DNA of 64,000 nucleotides from assembly GCA_963575745.1 (NCBI GenBank), contig CAUYUJ010015826.1:336001-400000 (forward strand). The letters run 5' to 3'. The stretch is from Prorocentrum cordatum (lineage: Eukaryota > Sar > Dinophyceae > Prorocentrales > Prorocentraceae). Each line of letters begins with the position of its first letter. Position 1 is the first letter of the stretch. Position numbers and translations under genes: made by a program. Positions 55,398 through 63,913 of this stretch are shown piece after piece. The notes below the pieces were generated by a model. It worked only from the letters and a program-made list of their open reading frames with translations. It did not search any database and was not told where the DNA came from.

Positions 55398-55490
55398 GAC
55401 ATGCTCAAGAAGATCCCTGCCAAAATCAAGGACGAGTTTTACAGTCGCGAGGGCGAGATTCAAAAGGCCGCGCAAGCCATCCGCTCGTAG
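55398..55490 (+). CDS. ATP6V1B: V-type ATPase subunit B, last exon
   Basis: Encodes DMLKKIPAKIKDEFYSREGE followed by IQKAAQAIRS and a TAG stop at 55488-55490. V-ATPase B proteins end in FP(R/K)E(L/M)LK.IP..TL.EFY.R with a short tail, so this is the C-terminus. Joined after FPQ it gives a length matching the family. Starting at the alternative acceptor (55392) would add Pro-Glu. The three exons carry no stop or shift, so the gene looks intact as far as it is seen. Transcription is plus strand; no poly(A) signal was recognised. Confidence 0.9.
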   Translation, partial: DMLKKIPAKIKDEFYSREGEIQKAAQAIRS

Positions 55491-55574
55491 AGCGCCAAGG
55501 CTGCTCCCACCGCGGGGGTGCGGGGGGGGCGGGCGAGAGGGATCAACGAATGGGATAATGGGGTACGATAGGGT

Positions 55575-55679
55575 TAAGTCGGGGGAACGATTTTTGACTA
55601 TTTCTGACACTTTTTAATATGTTGGACTATTTTTAATTTTTCGTCCAAAATCCGCCTGTAGGGGGACACGCCCGACCTA
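55575..55679. mobile_element. TAAGTCGGGCG element, copy 2, left arm truncated
   Basis: Right end CTGTAGGGGGACACGCCCGACCTA; its left end keeps only TAAGTCGGGG. The interior (CGATTTTTGACTATTT) aligns with copy 1 after loss of ~50 bp including most of the left arm. It lies just after the V-ATPase B stop codon. Confidence 0.7.
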
Positions 55680-55680
55680 A

Positions 55681-56982
55681 GGATAGGGGTGGGAGTGGGG
55701 GAAGCCGAGAAATGACGGGAGGAGAGGAGGGGGATGTCTTGAGACCAGGCTGGTTCGCGCAGGCGAGCCTTGAGAGGGGGGAAGGTGGCGGACGCTCAGG
55801 ATAATGATGAGTGAGAACGGATGGGCAGAAGGAGCAGGAGGATGTTCAGGCGATCGCAAACATGGACCAAGGGGGCGTGGATTAGCGACGGGTTCCGCTT
55901 CCATGGGAAATCGCAGATTTCCGCTGGGCTCATGGTGCAATATACAAAGCTGCACATACTGCTCTGTTGTGAGGTCGCAAACGTTCGAAGTCGCGTGTTT
56001 GATCACCGGTCGCCTTTACTGTACATTTCCCCCCGCTCCTCGTCCTCCTGCCTCTTCTCCTGCCCCTCCTCCCCCTTTCTGCGGTGTTTGTGCAAAAGTA
56101 CGGTGCCAGTACAACGCCGCAGCGCCAGCAACGGTAACAGTAAAGGCGAGGATCAGAGGGGCAATACGTCAAGAGAGTGATTCGCTCCAGGATGTTCTGC
56201 GCGGACTCCACGGACAAAGGCCGCTAGACATGCCAGAGTTCGTGGAACGTTCCCTGAGCCAACCACATCATGACACCGTCTCTTCTAAACGTCGGCGGCG
56301 AGCAAAGGGGGGAACTGAGAAGGAGCGGGCCTTCTCAGAAGGCTCAGAAGCCCCCAAGCCTCCTGAGAAGTTGTCCAAGCCTTCCCCGAAGCCAGAGAAA
56401 ACTTCTCAGACTGCGCGAGGGTTTCTGAGAAGTCCCGCCGCCTTCTGAGAAGGCCTTCTCCTTCTTATTTCCCCCCTCGCTCGTCACCTGGGGGGGGGGG
56501 GGGACGCAGGGTGTGAGGAAAGCCCAACCTTTCTCTGGCGCAGTTTGGGACGCGGGGCGGCAGTTTTAAGGGCCCTTTCGGCCAATTTGATTGATGCAAC
56601 CCTCGACCGCCCCCTGGATGGCGCTCCCCGTGAACACCCACCCGAGACGTTTTGTCTCGCCTCGTCCGTTCTTCCTCTTCCTTCTCCGCCCCCCAAGGTG
56701 GCCTGGCGTGGCCCATCAGGAACTGGCAGCAAGACGAAGGGATATCCAGATACGCGATGAGCCCCCAAGGCTCACGAGAGCCTCGGCGAAGGAGCGGTGG
56801 AGCCGAAGGGGCGAGCGTGAGCGAGCGACTCTCCGCGGGGAGCCCGCTGCTGTGCCGAAGTGCCTGAGCGCAGCTGTGGCCCTCCTCCACGTCGCTCTGG
56901 TGAGGTGTGGCAGGCGCCCGCACGGCGCATGGGCAGACAAAGCTACCTTGAGCTTCGCACACGCCCTAAAACACAATGGTTA
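55681..56982. other. Unassigned sequence
   Basis: 55853-55932 is an ~80-bp repeat shared with 58411-58490 (GCGATCGCAAACATGG and GGGGGCGTGGATTAGCGACG). 56330-56462 has several short palindromes of the type CCTTCTCAGAAGG. Frames of 100-210 codons exist on both strands but have no recognised domain. Confidence 0.45.
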
Positions 56983-57154
56983 CGGTCAAACACCCTAATG
57001 AGGACGCGCGACTTTGCTCAGGGTACCCTTGCGTCCTTGCTCTTCCTTGCTCTTGCGTCCTTGAGGTTTTCGTCGTCCGCCGCCCCAAAAATCCCAACTT
57101 CGGCTTCCATGGGTTTGCGTCCTTACCGCGCGTCCTTATTAGGGTTTTTGACTG
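56983..57154. mobile_element. MITE-like element with TA target duplication
   Basis: 172 bp between TA at 56981-56982 and TA at 57155-57156. Left arm CGGTCAAACACCCTAATGAG then GACGCGCG; right arm is its reverse complement with three or four changes. TA duplication fits Tc1/mariner-type mobilisation. Confidence 0.8.
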
Positions 57155-58410
57155 TATGGTACACTGCCCGTGGGCGCAGGAGGAGGGGAAGGGAGGAAGA
57201 GAAATCGATCTGGTAGTGACCGACATTTGCACTCTGCTGGGCGCGGGCAGGAGTGGCGCCTGCCGCTGCACCCGTCTCCGAAGAAGCTTCCGAGCATCGG
57301 GCCTCCCCCCCGCGAGGCGGCCGAGCGGCGAGGGACCACGCGCGGTTGCCTCCAGCACCCGCGAGTGACGCCAGGGCTGCTTTCGGTGTCCAACTTCCTT
57401 TTTTGGGGTTAGCTGTTGCACGAGTGGGAAAGGGAGCGAGGGCGGGAGAGGGGAGTCTGCGCAGGGAGGTGAGGCGGGCAGGGGGGCCATCGTCGCCAGG
57501 ACCGGGGCGAACCAGTAGTACCACGGCGAGGCAGAGGAGCAGGAGGAGGAGGAGGGAGCAGGAGCAGGGCGAGTGTCAAGTAGCGAGGCCGAGCGAGTCA
57601 GCGGGCCCCGACCCTCCATCCCACAGCATCGGCATCAGTGCTGACACGATTTGATATTGGGATTGGAACGCGTTCCCGCCTGGCGAACGGAAGGCGCTCG
57701 CGCGCGGTCCCGCTTCCGACGACTTGGCGCGGGGAAACAAACGCGGGCCGCGCGCATGGACACCACCATGGAAACCCCGGACGCCAACGTTGCAGGAGCA
57801 GACGCACGGTGAGCCAACGTCGATGTGCGCGTGCGCACGGCACGGGCACACGGCACCGGCACGGCACGCGGGCACGCGGGCACGCGCACGCGCACGCGGG
57901 CACGGCGGGGCGCGGCGCGCGAGCGGCATTTTGTTCTGCACCCTCGAAGCCGGCGCATTCGTGGCAGGCGGGGGCGGCACGGCACGGCACGGCACGGCAC
58001 GGCACGGCGGGCGGCACGACACGGCCGCGGGTGGCACGGCACGTGGGCATGGCATGGTCTTGGCACGCGGGCGCCAGCTTCCTTGCATTCCACAGACCAG
58101 GCGCGGCACCCTTTGCCGGGGAGGGCGGCGGAGTGGCTGTATAAGAGTGTTCCGTGGCTCCTGCGCTGGGTCCCGAACGGGGCGCGACAGGTGCAGGCAA
58201 TGTGGACGGGCGTTCCTCACGCGCCTGCCCCAGTGGACGCCCGTTCTAAAGCTGGACGGGTGCTGGGGCTGCGGCATCGGGACCGACGGCCTGGCACGCG
58301 GCCGTCACAGCACTGCGCGCGGCGCGGCACGCGGGTGCAGGCACGCCACGCGGGCGCACAAAACGGAACGGCACGGCATGCAGGCGCCAAATGTGCTGGC
58401 ATTCTAGATT
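57155..58410. other. Unassigned sequence with CACGG-type repeats
   Basis: 57840-58050 is dense in GCACGGCACGG and GCACGCGGGCACGCG short repeats. The rest is GC-rich, with long frames on both strands and no recognised motif. Confidence 0.45.
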
Positions 58411-58605
58411 CAGGCGATCGCAAACATGGTTTAAGGGGGCGTGGATTAGCGACGGGTCCAGTTTCCATGGGAAATCGCGGATTTCCGCCGCCGAGCGAGG
58501 CGGCACCGGCCGCATTTTGGGGAGGGCACCTTCCCCAATCCATGGATTGGCGACCGCGCGCCAAATCCATGGATCGCTAATCCATGTTTGCGTGCCCCCG
58601 ATAGA
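58411..58605. repeat. Foldback sequence around CGCAAACATGG
   Basis: CGCAAACATGG (58419) and GGATTAGCGA (58443) on the left match, inverted, the continuous TCGCTAATCCATGTTTGCG on the right (58574-58592). Its left half is also at 55853-55932, so it is a dispersed element. Confidence 0.65.
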
Positions 58606-59713
58606 TACCGAGCGCGGCATGGCACGCTGGCGGCACTTTTGTCGCATTGCGCCGCGCAAGAAGCCACTGGAGCCGGAAATTCTAGACGTTTTTGAAATTC
58701 TATTGGTTTTCGGTTGTTTCTGCGCTGGTGCTGTTGTTGGTAAGTATTTTTTTGGGCGCAGTGCTTTCCTCGTGGGGCTACAGGCTTGCCATTTGCACCT
58801 CGGTTCCCGTGGAGATTCCCGTCGATGTGTTTGCGCGAGGCCGAGTGGCGATCATGCGCGGCGTTGCCCGTTTGCCACGACGCACGCGCGCGCTGTTCGG
58901 GGGAGCTTGCATTAGTAGACATGTGGTCGCTGCGGCATTGCAGCACTATGTTTAAGGCGGCGCGTAACGCCTTTTCCGCTTGCTGGCTGCGCGCGTCTTG
59001 CATTGGCAGAGTGTCCCCGCGCAGCGATGCTTCGCGCTACGTGATTGCGCCGATTCTGCGCGACGATGCGGTCGTTCGTGCGGGGAGAACGCCTCTGCTT
59101 GACGACGCCTCGAGTAGCGCTTAGCATGCCGCCAAGTTTGTTTCTTCTGGGCGCGCGCGCGGCCCCCGCACCCCTTGTTGGCGGCGCGCCAAAAGTTTGG
59201 CATATCGTTGTTTTCTTGTCCAACGCTTGCGCTTGCAACGTTCTCTGGGGGCGCTGATCGCTTGTAACTTTGTTTCGCCCGACCTCTTCTCCCCCCCGGC
59301 CTACATTCGCGTTGTTTTTTCGTTGGTTGTTCCTTGCGTTCGTCTCAAAGTGGAGGGCCCGTCAAGGGCGCGACTTTGTTGACAAATACGCGTTGCGGTT
59401 GCGCGTAGAGAATAGGACGTTTGCGTTTTGCCGATTTGTTCGCGGCAAGTCCCGAGCACCTCGATTGCGCAATTTTCGGCGCTGCGAGTGTTCGAGCACC
59501 GCCAAGAAAGCCGCGCCGCGCATCGTCGCACATACCCGTGCAATGGCCGCAACATGTGACACGTTCATCCGCGTCGTTTCGGGGCGTCCTCCTTCGTCTT
59601 CTTCGTTTCCCTCTCATCCCCCTCCGTCCCCCCTCCCCCTTTTTTTCCACCTCGTTATCCATTTTTGTTTCCTTTTTTGGGGGCTCTCACGTGGCACTCT
59701 TGCGCCGTACTGC
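58606..59713. other. Unassigned sequence
   Basis: Lower repeat content; frames up to ~150 codons. I recognise no gene, RNA or repeat. Confidence 0.4.
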
Positions 59714-59974
59714 AACCCTCGTCAAAAATAACCTCAAAAATGCCTCACGTAGCTGAACTGATTGTGGGAGATATCGGACCGAGTGCCGATGAGTGCGATG
59801 TACTTGTATGCGCCGCCCCTCCAATGTCGGTCATCTTTGAATTTTCGATTCGCTCCCGGTCACACCACATCTGCCCTGGCCCCGACATTGAAGGGGCGTC
59901 GTATCGACATTGAAGGGGCGCGCCGACATCGAAGGGGCGTGCCCGCCATTTTGAGGTTAATTTTGACGAGGGTT
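59714..59974. mobile_element. Inverted-repeat element upstream of the Rep-like gene
   Basis: 261 bp. Left AACCCTCGTCAAAAATAACC then TCAAAAATG, right CATTTTGAGG then TTAATTTTGACGAGGGTT; 28-bp arms with one or two changes. Three copies of CGACAT(T/C)GAAGGGGCG lie near the right arm (59882-59940). No target duplication seen. It could be a MITE or part of the Rep-like unit. Confidence 0.7.
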
Positions 59975-60143
59975 GTTCGTTTCCACGCGGATCATTGCAG
60001 GTTCTCCCGATCCCATGCTCGGACTTCCAGCTTTCTCCATACGATGCCCCCGCACCTCCATATCCCTCCATTCTCCTCTCCCCTCTGCTCGCCTCCGCGC
60101 CGTATCCCATTTCGGCTTAAGGATTTTCTGGGCCTGCCAGGCC

Positions 60144-61721
60144 ATGGCGGCCCCCCGCCTCGACGGCCCCGCCCAGCGCGGGTCCGGCCATAACGGGCAG
60201 TATGTCTACTGGATGTGCATGGCCTGCCCCTCCGAGGAGACCGTCGCAGCGCAGGGGATCAAGAAGCCGAACGACTTCACCAGAGAAGCCTTCAGAGAGG
60301 CGTGCGTGGCAGCGCATGCCCACTGCGACTTGGACGTCGTGGAGACGATATGCTTCTTGGAGCCGCACGCGGATGGCCGCCCGCACATGAACCTGCTCGT
60401 TCGGTGTGACCAGCAGTACAGGTGGTTGCCAGTCGCCAAACGTTTGCTTGAGCACCATCGGATCCACGTCGGGTTCGGCCGGAATATCAAGACGTGGCAG
60501 GAGGGGGTCATCTACGGCACGGTGGCTTCCGAGCACAAGCAGGAGTCCGGCCTGGACGCGGACTTCGTGCAGTGGCACAAAGCCGGGGCGCCGACGCCAG
60601 TGAACCAGGTCGTCCCTCGCCGGCTGCAGGGCGAAGGCTTCGTCTGGAAAGTCCGGATGACCAACTTAGCCTTCTACGACACGTGCGTCGAGCACAACCT
60701 GCGCACGTGCGACCAGGTCTGGGCGAGGGCCACCGAGCTCAACGAGCAGGGCGACAGGGCGCTGCTATCGTACCTTGTGGACAACGACGCCCGGGCAACC
60801 CTGGCCAAGGTGGCCCAGGCTGCGGCTTCGAAGGAAAAGCTGCGGCGCGCAGCTCTGGCCCGCGAGCAGCTGCTGGAGGAGTTCGTCTCGAAGAAGACTT
60901 GCTCGTGCTCGAGCCCTGGCTGGTGCTTCGGCATGATGAAACAAGTGCTTCGGGCAAACTCACTGGACGGGCCCTTCCAGCGGGAGGTCTTGGGGGCTAT
61001 GAGAGCAGGCCGGGCCAAGCAGAGGAACATCTGCTTGGTGGGGCCGCCGGACTGCGGAAAGAGCTTCTTGCTGAAAGGTTTGCGAGGCCTCTTCGAGTGC
61101 TACGAAAGACCCGACAGCGGCTCCCACCAGCTGGAGGACTTGCTCACCGCGGAGGTAGTCTTCCTGAACGACTTCGAGTGCGACTCGAAAGCGCCCGAGT
61201 GGATGCCATGGGCATTCTTCAAGGATTTTCTAGAGGGGTCGCCTGTGAAGGTAGCGGTGCCGAAGCAGCGGGGCGGGAACACTGTCTTCGAAGGAGACGC
61301 CCCGGTCTTCCTGACGAGCCCCAGCGAGGTCACGCTCAAGAGGTACAACAAGGAGGTGGTGAACGAGATCGCGCAGATGCGCAAGCGCATCAAGTACCTC
61401 TGGCTCCCGCAGGAGATCCCCGCAGAGATGCGCCAGGAGGTGAAACGGGTCTGCCCCCACTGCTCTGCCCGGTTGTACTTGGAGGGGAAGGCCTTCCTGG
61501 GCGGCCCAGCAGGCAACGCCCCGGCTGGCGGCGCGCCAGCGCCCGGGCCTGTCGCCGCCGCCGCCTCCGCTGCCCAGAACGAGGAGCCCGCCGCCAAGAG
61601 GGCGCGGCTCGCAGCAGACTGCGCGGCAAAGCTAGCGCAAGCCAAGACCCTGTTAGACGTCGGCGCACTCGAGCAGGCAGTATTCGACCGCTTGAAAGCG
61701 GACCTCCTGGGGGGCATGTGA
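60144..61721 (+). CDS. Rep-like protein: HUH-type endonuclease region and SF3 helicase
   Basis: 525 residues from the ATG at 60144; another in-frame ATG is at 60015, but the conserved region starts soon after 60144. The N-terminal 140 residues resemble a Rep nicking domain: a strand around YVYWMCMACPS (20-30), GRPHMNLLVR (79-87) in the position of the His-containing motif, and Tyr124 in EGVIYGTVASEHK as candidate nucleophile. The usual HUH pair and Y-x-x-K are not perfect. The helicase part has Walker A GPPDCGKS (300-307), Walker B VVFLNDFE (338-345) and motif C PVFLTSP (387-393), as in SF3 Rep proteins. A Cys-rich spot (253-261), CPHC (437-440) and an Ala/Pro-rich tail follow. Intact, with no introns. 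Roles would be nicking and unwinding for rolling-circle-type replication. It could be an endogenised Rep or a transposon/plasmid protein. Confidence 0.8.
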   Translation: MAAPRLDGPAQRGSGHNGQYVYWMCMACPSEETVAAQGIKKPNDFTREAFREACVAAHAHCDLDVVETICFLEPHADGRPHMNLLVRCDQQYRWLPVAKRLLEHHRIHVGFGRNIKTWQEGVIYGTVASEHKQESGLDADFVQWHKAGAPTPVNQVVPRRLQGEGFVWKVRMTNLAFYDTCVEHNLRTCDQVWARATELNEQGDRALLSYLVDNDARATLAKVAQAAASKEKLRRAALAREQLLEEFVSKKTCSCSSPGWCFGMMKQVLRANSLDGPFQREVLGAMRAGRAKQRNICLVGPPDCGKSFLLKGLRGLFECYERPDSGSHQLEDLLTAEVVFLNDFECDSKAPEWMPWAFFKDFLEGSPVKVAVPKQRGGNTVFEGDAPVFLTSPSEVTLKRYNKEVVNEIAQMRKRIKYLWLPQEIPAEMRQEVKRVCPHCSARLYLEGKAFLGGPAGNAPAGGAPAPGPVAAAASAAQNEEPAAKRARLAADCAAKLAQAKTLLDVGALEQAVFDRLKADLLGGM

Positions 61722-61754
61722 CTGACGCACGCGACGAACAGAAAACCGTCGTCA

Positions 61755-61755
<1 letters not shown>

Positions 61756-61788
<33 letters not shown>

Positions 61789-61800
61789 TCCACCGCCGCC

Positions 61801-61857
<57 letters not shown>

Positions 61858-61866
61858 CGCCGCCGC

Positions 61867-61898
<32 letters not shown>

Positions 61899-61905
61899 CA
61901 AGGCC
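61756..61905 (+). repeat. (CCG)n microsatellite
   Basis: CCG units begin 34 bases after the Rep-like stop codon. Poly-Pro and poly-Gly frames come from it. Confidence 0.95.
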
Positions 61906-61971
61906 GTCTTCAGTGTAAATCACAGCAACTACAGCCGCCTGAGCCACCGGACCCTTTTTTTTGCTACGCAG

Positions 61972-62068
61972 AATGGACCCGTAGTTGTTATGTAGTTGTT
62001 GGCTTTTCAAATAGAAAAATTTTTCTTATTAAAAAGCAAACAACTACATAACAACTACGGGGCCATTT
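61972..62068. repeat. ~97-bp palindrome between Rep-like and transposase genes
   Basis: CCC then GTAGTTGTTATGTAGTTGTT (61978-62000) is matched exactly, inverted, at 62039-62061. The match extends imperfectly outward (AATGG) and inward (GGCTTTT...AGAAAAA against TTTTTCT...AAAAGC), centring near 62019. Each arm holds two direct copies of GTAGTTGTT. It could be a replication hairpin with iterons, a foldback end or a terminator; the sequence alone cannot decide. Confidence 0.85.
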
Positions 62069-62250
62069 GGTGTGTAAAAAACAATGCAGAACGCCCCTGG
62101 GGGCCGTACTTGCTGTAAATTTCAACTCAGATGCATGTCTGCCGAGACGACGTCGCTGGGGGGGCTCAGATGCGGTGCCCGCAGCAGTTTTTGCTCAAGC
62201 AAGCCTCGCCTCGCGCAGGGACTCCACCGCGCGGCGGCCCGCGCGGGGCC

Positions 62251-63423
62251 ATGGTGGCCCGCCGCGTTGCGCGCGGCCGCGCCGCCGCGAAGGCGTCGCA
62301 CGCTCGGCTGACGCCTTTCCAGCGCGGCATGATTTACATGGGCAGCCTCGCCGGCATGACCATGACGGACATCGCGGCCTCGGTGCAGAAGTGCGACGGC
62401 AGCTTCCCGTCCGTCAACGTCGTCAAGGACACCATCGAGAAAGCCGAGGCCCACGGCGGGTCTGCGTGGGACGGCGCCTCGAGCGGGCGCCCGGGGCGGC
62501 CCCGGGAGACGCTCGGCACCCTCGACAGGGAGATCTCCAAGCTGGTGCACAAAATGCGCGGCAGCGCCGTCGTGACCGCCACTTACGTCCGCCAGGTGAT
62601 CAAGGCGGCCCGCAAAGTCGGCGTCCGCACAGTGCAGAGGCGCCTTCGGGAAGCTGGATTGCGCCGGTTGCGCCGCCGGCGGAAGACGCTCTTGTCCCAG
62701 GAGCACATGGCGGCCAGGTTGGCGTGGGTGGTATTCACGGTGTCACAGACTCCGGCCATGCTTTCGCGGTGGGCGTACACAGACGGAACGTCCTTCTACT
62801 TGGCGCGCACGGCCGAGGAGCACTTGGACAAGGGGCGGGCAGCCCTTGGAACTCACGTGTGGCGGGCAGCAGATGGCCACGACGCGCTCTACCAGGATTG
62901 CGTTGGTCCTTCCTCATATGCGAAGGCCCAGGGGCGCTGCGTGCGCATCTGGGGTTTGCTGTTCGCCGGGATGCTCTGCGTCTACGTGCTGCCCCAGGGC
63001 GAGGTCATGAACGCGGAGTGGTACACCTGGATCATCGAGAACAAGTTCCGCGAGTGGCTGGACGCGGCTCACTCCCGAGCCACGCGTGTCTTCCTGGTGC
63101 AGGACCACGAGCGCTGTCTGTGGTCGGACGAGCCCCAGGACGCCTTGGAGGACGAGAACATCCACCTCCTGGAGGAGTTCCCGAAGTGCAGCCAGGACCT
63201 CAACCCCATCGAGGTGGCCTGGCGCGAAGTGAAGGCACGAATGGACGGCACGATGCCGGCGAAGCCGGAGCCTCGCCCAGTTTTCCTGCGTCGCTTGCAC
63301 CGCGCCGTTGCGTGGGTGAATGCGAACAGGGCGGAATACTTGTGGTACCTGTGCCACGCGCAGAAGGAGTGGGCGCAGGACGTCTGGGAGGCGAAGCCTC
63401 CAGGCGTGCGCACGAAGCACTGA
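62251..63423 (+). CDS. Tc1/mariner-like DDE transposase
   Basis: 390 residues from the ATG at 62251; in-frame ATGs at 62131 and 62173 would add up to 40 residues of low conservation. The N-terminus is basic with a helix-turn-helix-like stretch (LTPFQRGMIYMGSLAGMTMT) and an AT-hook-like GRPGRP (79-84). Catalytic candidates are D178 (AYTDGTSFY), D285 (FLVQDHE) and E321 (QDLNPIEVAW), with 35 residues between the last two (DD35E by my count). DLNPIE is a hallmark of Tc1/mariner and IS630-type enzymes. The frame is intact. Terminal inverted repeats bounding it were not identified; the palindrome at 61972 is the only candidate nearby. Same strand as the Rep-like gene, 529 bp downstream. Confidence 0.85.
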   Translation: MVARRVARGRAAAKASHARLTPFQRGMIYMGSLAGMTMTDIAASVQKCDGSFPSVNVVKDTIEKAEAHGGSAWDGASSGRPGRPRETLGTLDREISKLVHKMRGSAVVTATYVRQVIKAARKVGVRTVQRRLREAGLRRLRRRRKTLLSQEHMAARLAWVVFTVSQTPAMLSRWAYTDGTSFYLARTAEEHLDKGRAALGTHVWRAADGHDALYQDCVGPSSYAKAQGRCVRIWGLLFAGMLCVYVLPQGEVMNAEWYTWIIENKFREWLDAAHSRATRVFLVQDHERCLWSDEPQDALEDENIHLLEEFPKCSQDLNPIEVAWREVKARMDGTMPAKPEPRPVFLRRLHRAVAWVNANRAEYLWYLCHAQKEWAQDVWEAKPPGVRTKH

Positions 63424-63913
63424 GCTGGAAAAAGCGTCATCATCGGACTCGCTTGCCTCATCATCGTCGCCATCGTCGTCATTGCCACCAGCAGCAGTGG
63501 CATCATCATCGACGCGCCAGTTGCCAGCCCAGACAGTTTCGAATTTCTGTTCAGGGGAATGGCACCAACAGACAGGCTCAGGTTTCTCTGAGGATTCGAA
63601 CCCCGCCCCACTCGCGAAACCCTTGCCCCCGCGCTCTTACTGGCGTCGCTGCCCCAAAGAAAGCGCGCTCGCGCGCTCTCGCATCTGTTAGAATTTGTAA
63701 TGTTGCGTTCTTTTTTCCAGTAGACACCCGCCGAGGGCGCGCGAAGACCCCCCCTGGGGCCTTCAGCAACTCGGGATTACCGACGCCACGGCCCGAGCGG
63801 CAAGACAGGCGGTGGGGATCCCAGTGGAGGCCTCGGGGCCTCCCAGAGTGCTGAAGGTACTTGGAGGGCGGTTGTCGCGTGCCCTCGGCAGGTGTCACCC
63901 CGCGGGGAGTCCA
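63424..63913. other. Unassigned sequence after the transposase
   Basis: ATC/GTC-rich to ~63515, then unique GC-rich DNA. GGATTCGAACCCCGCC at 63590 resembles a tRNA T-arm on the minus strand, but no cloverleaf forms around it. Confidence 0.5.

Noticed and set aside
59945-59953. GCCATTTTG as a second spliced-leader relict before the Rep gene
   Set aside because: Only nine bases match, and they are explained by the inverted end of the element at 59714-59974.
60494-61918. 474-residue plus frame overlapping the Rep-like gene
   Set aside because: Shadow frame in GC-rich coding DNA that ends in poly-Pro from the (CCG)n tract; the Walker motifs are in the other frame.
63590-63680. tRNA-like T-arm (GGATTCGAACCCC, minus strand)
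   Set aside because: No matching acceptor, D or anticodon arms could be paired around it.
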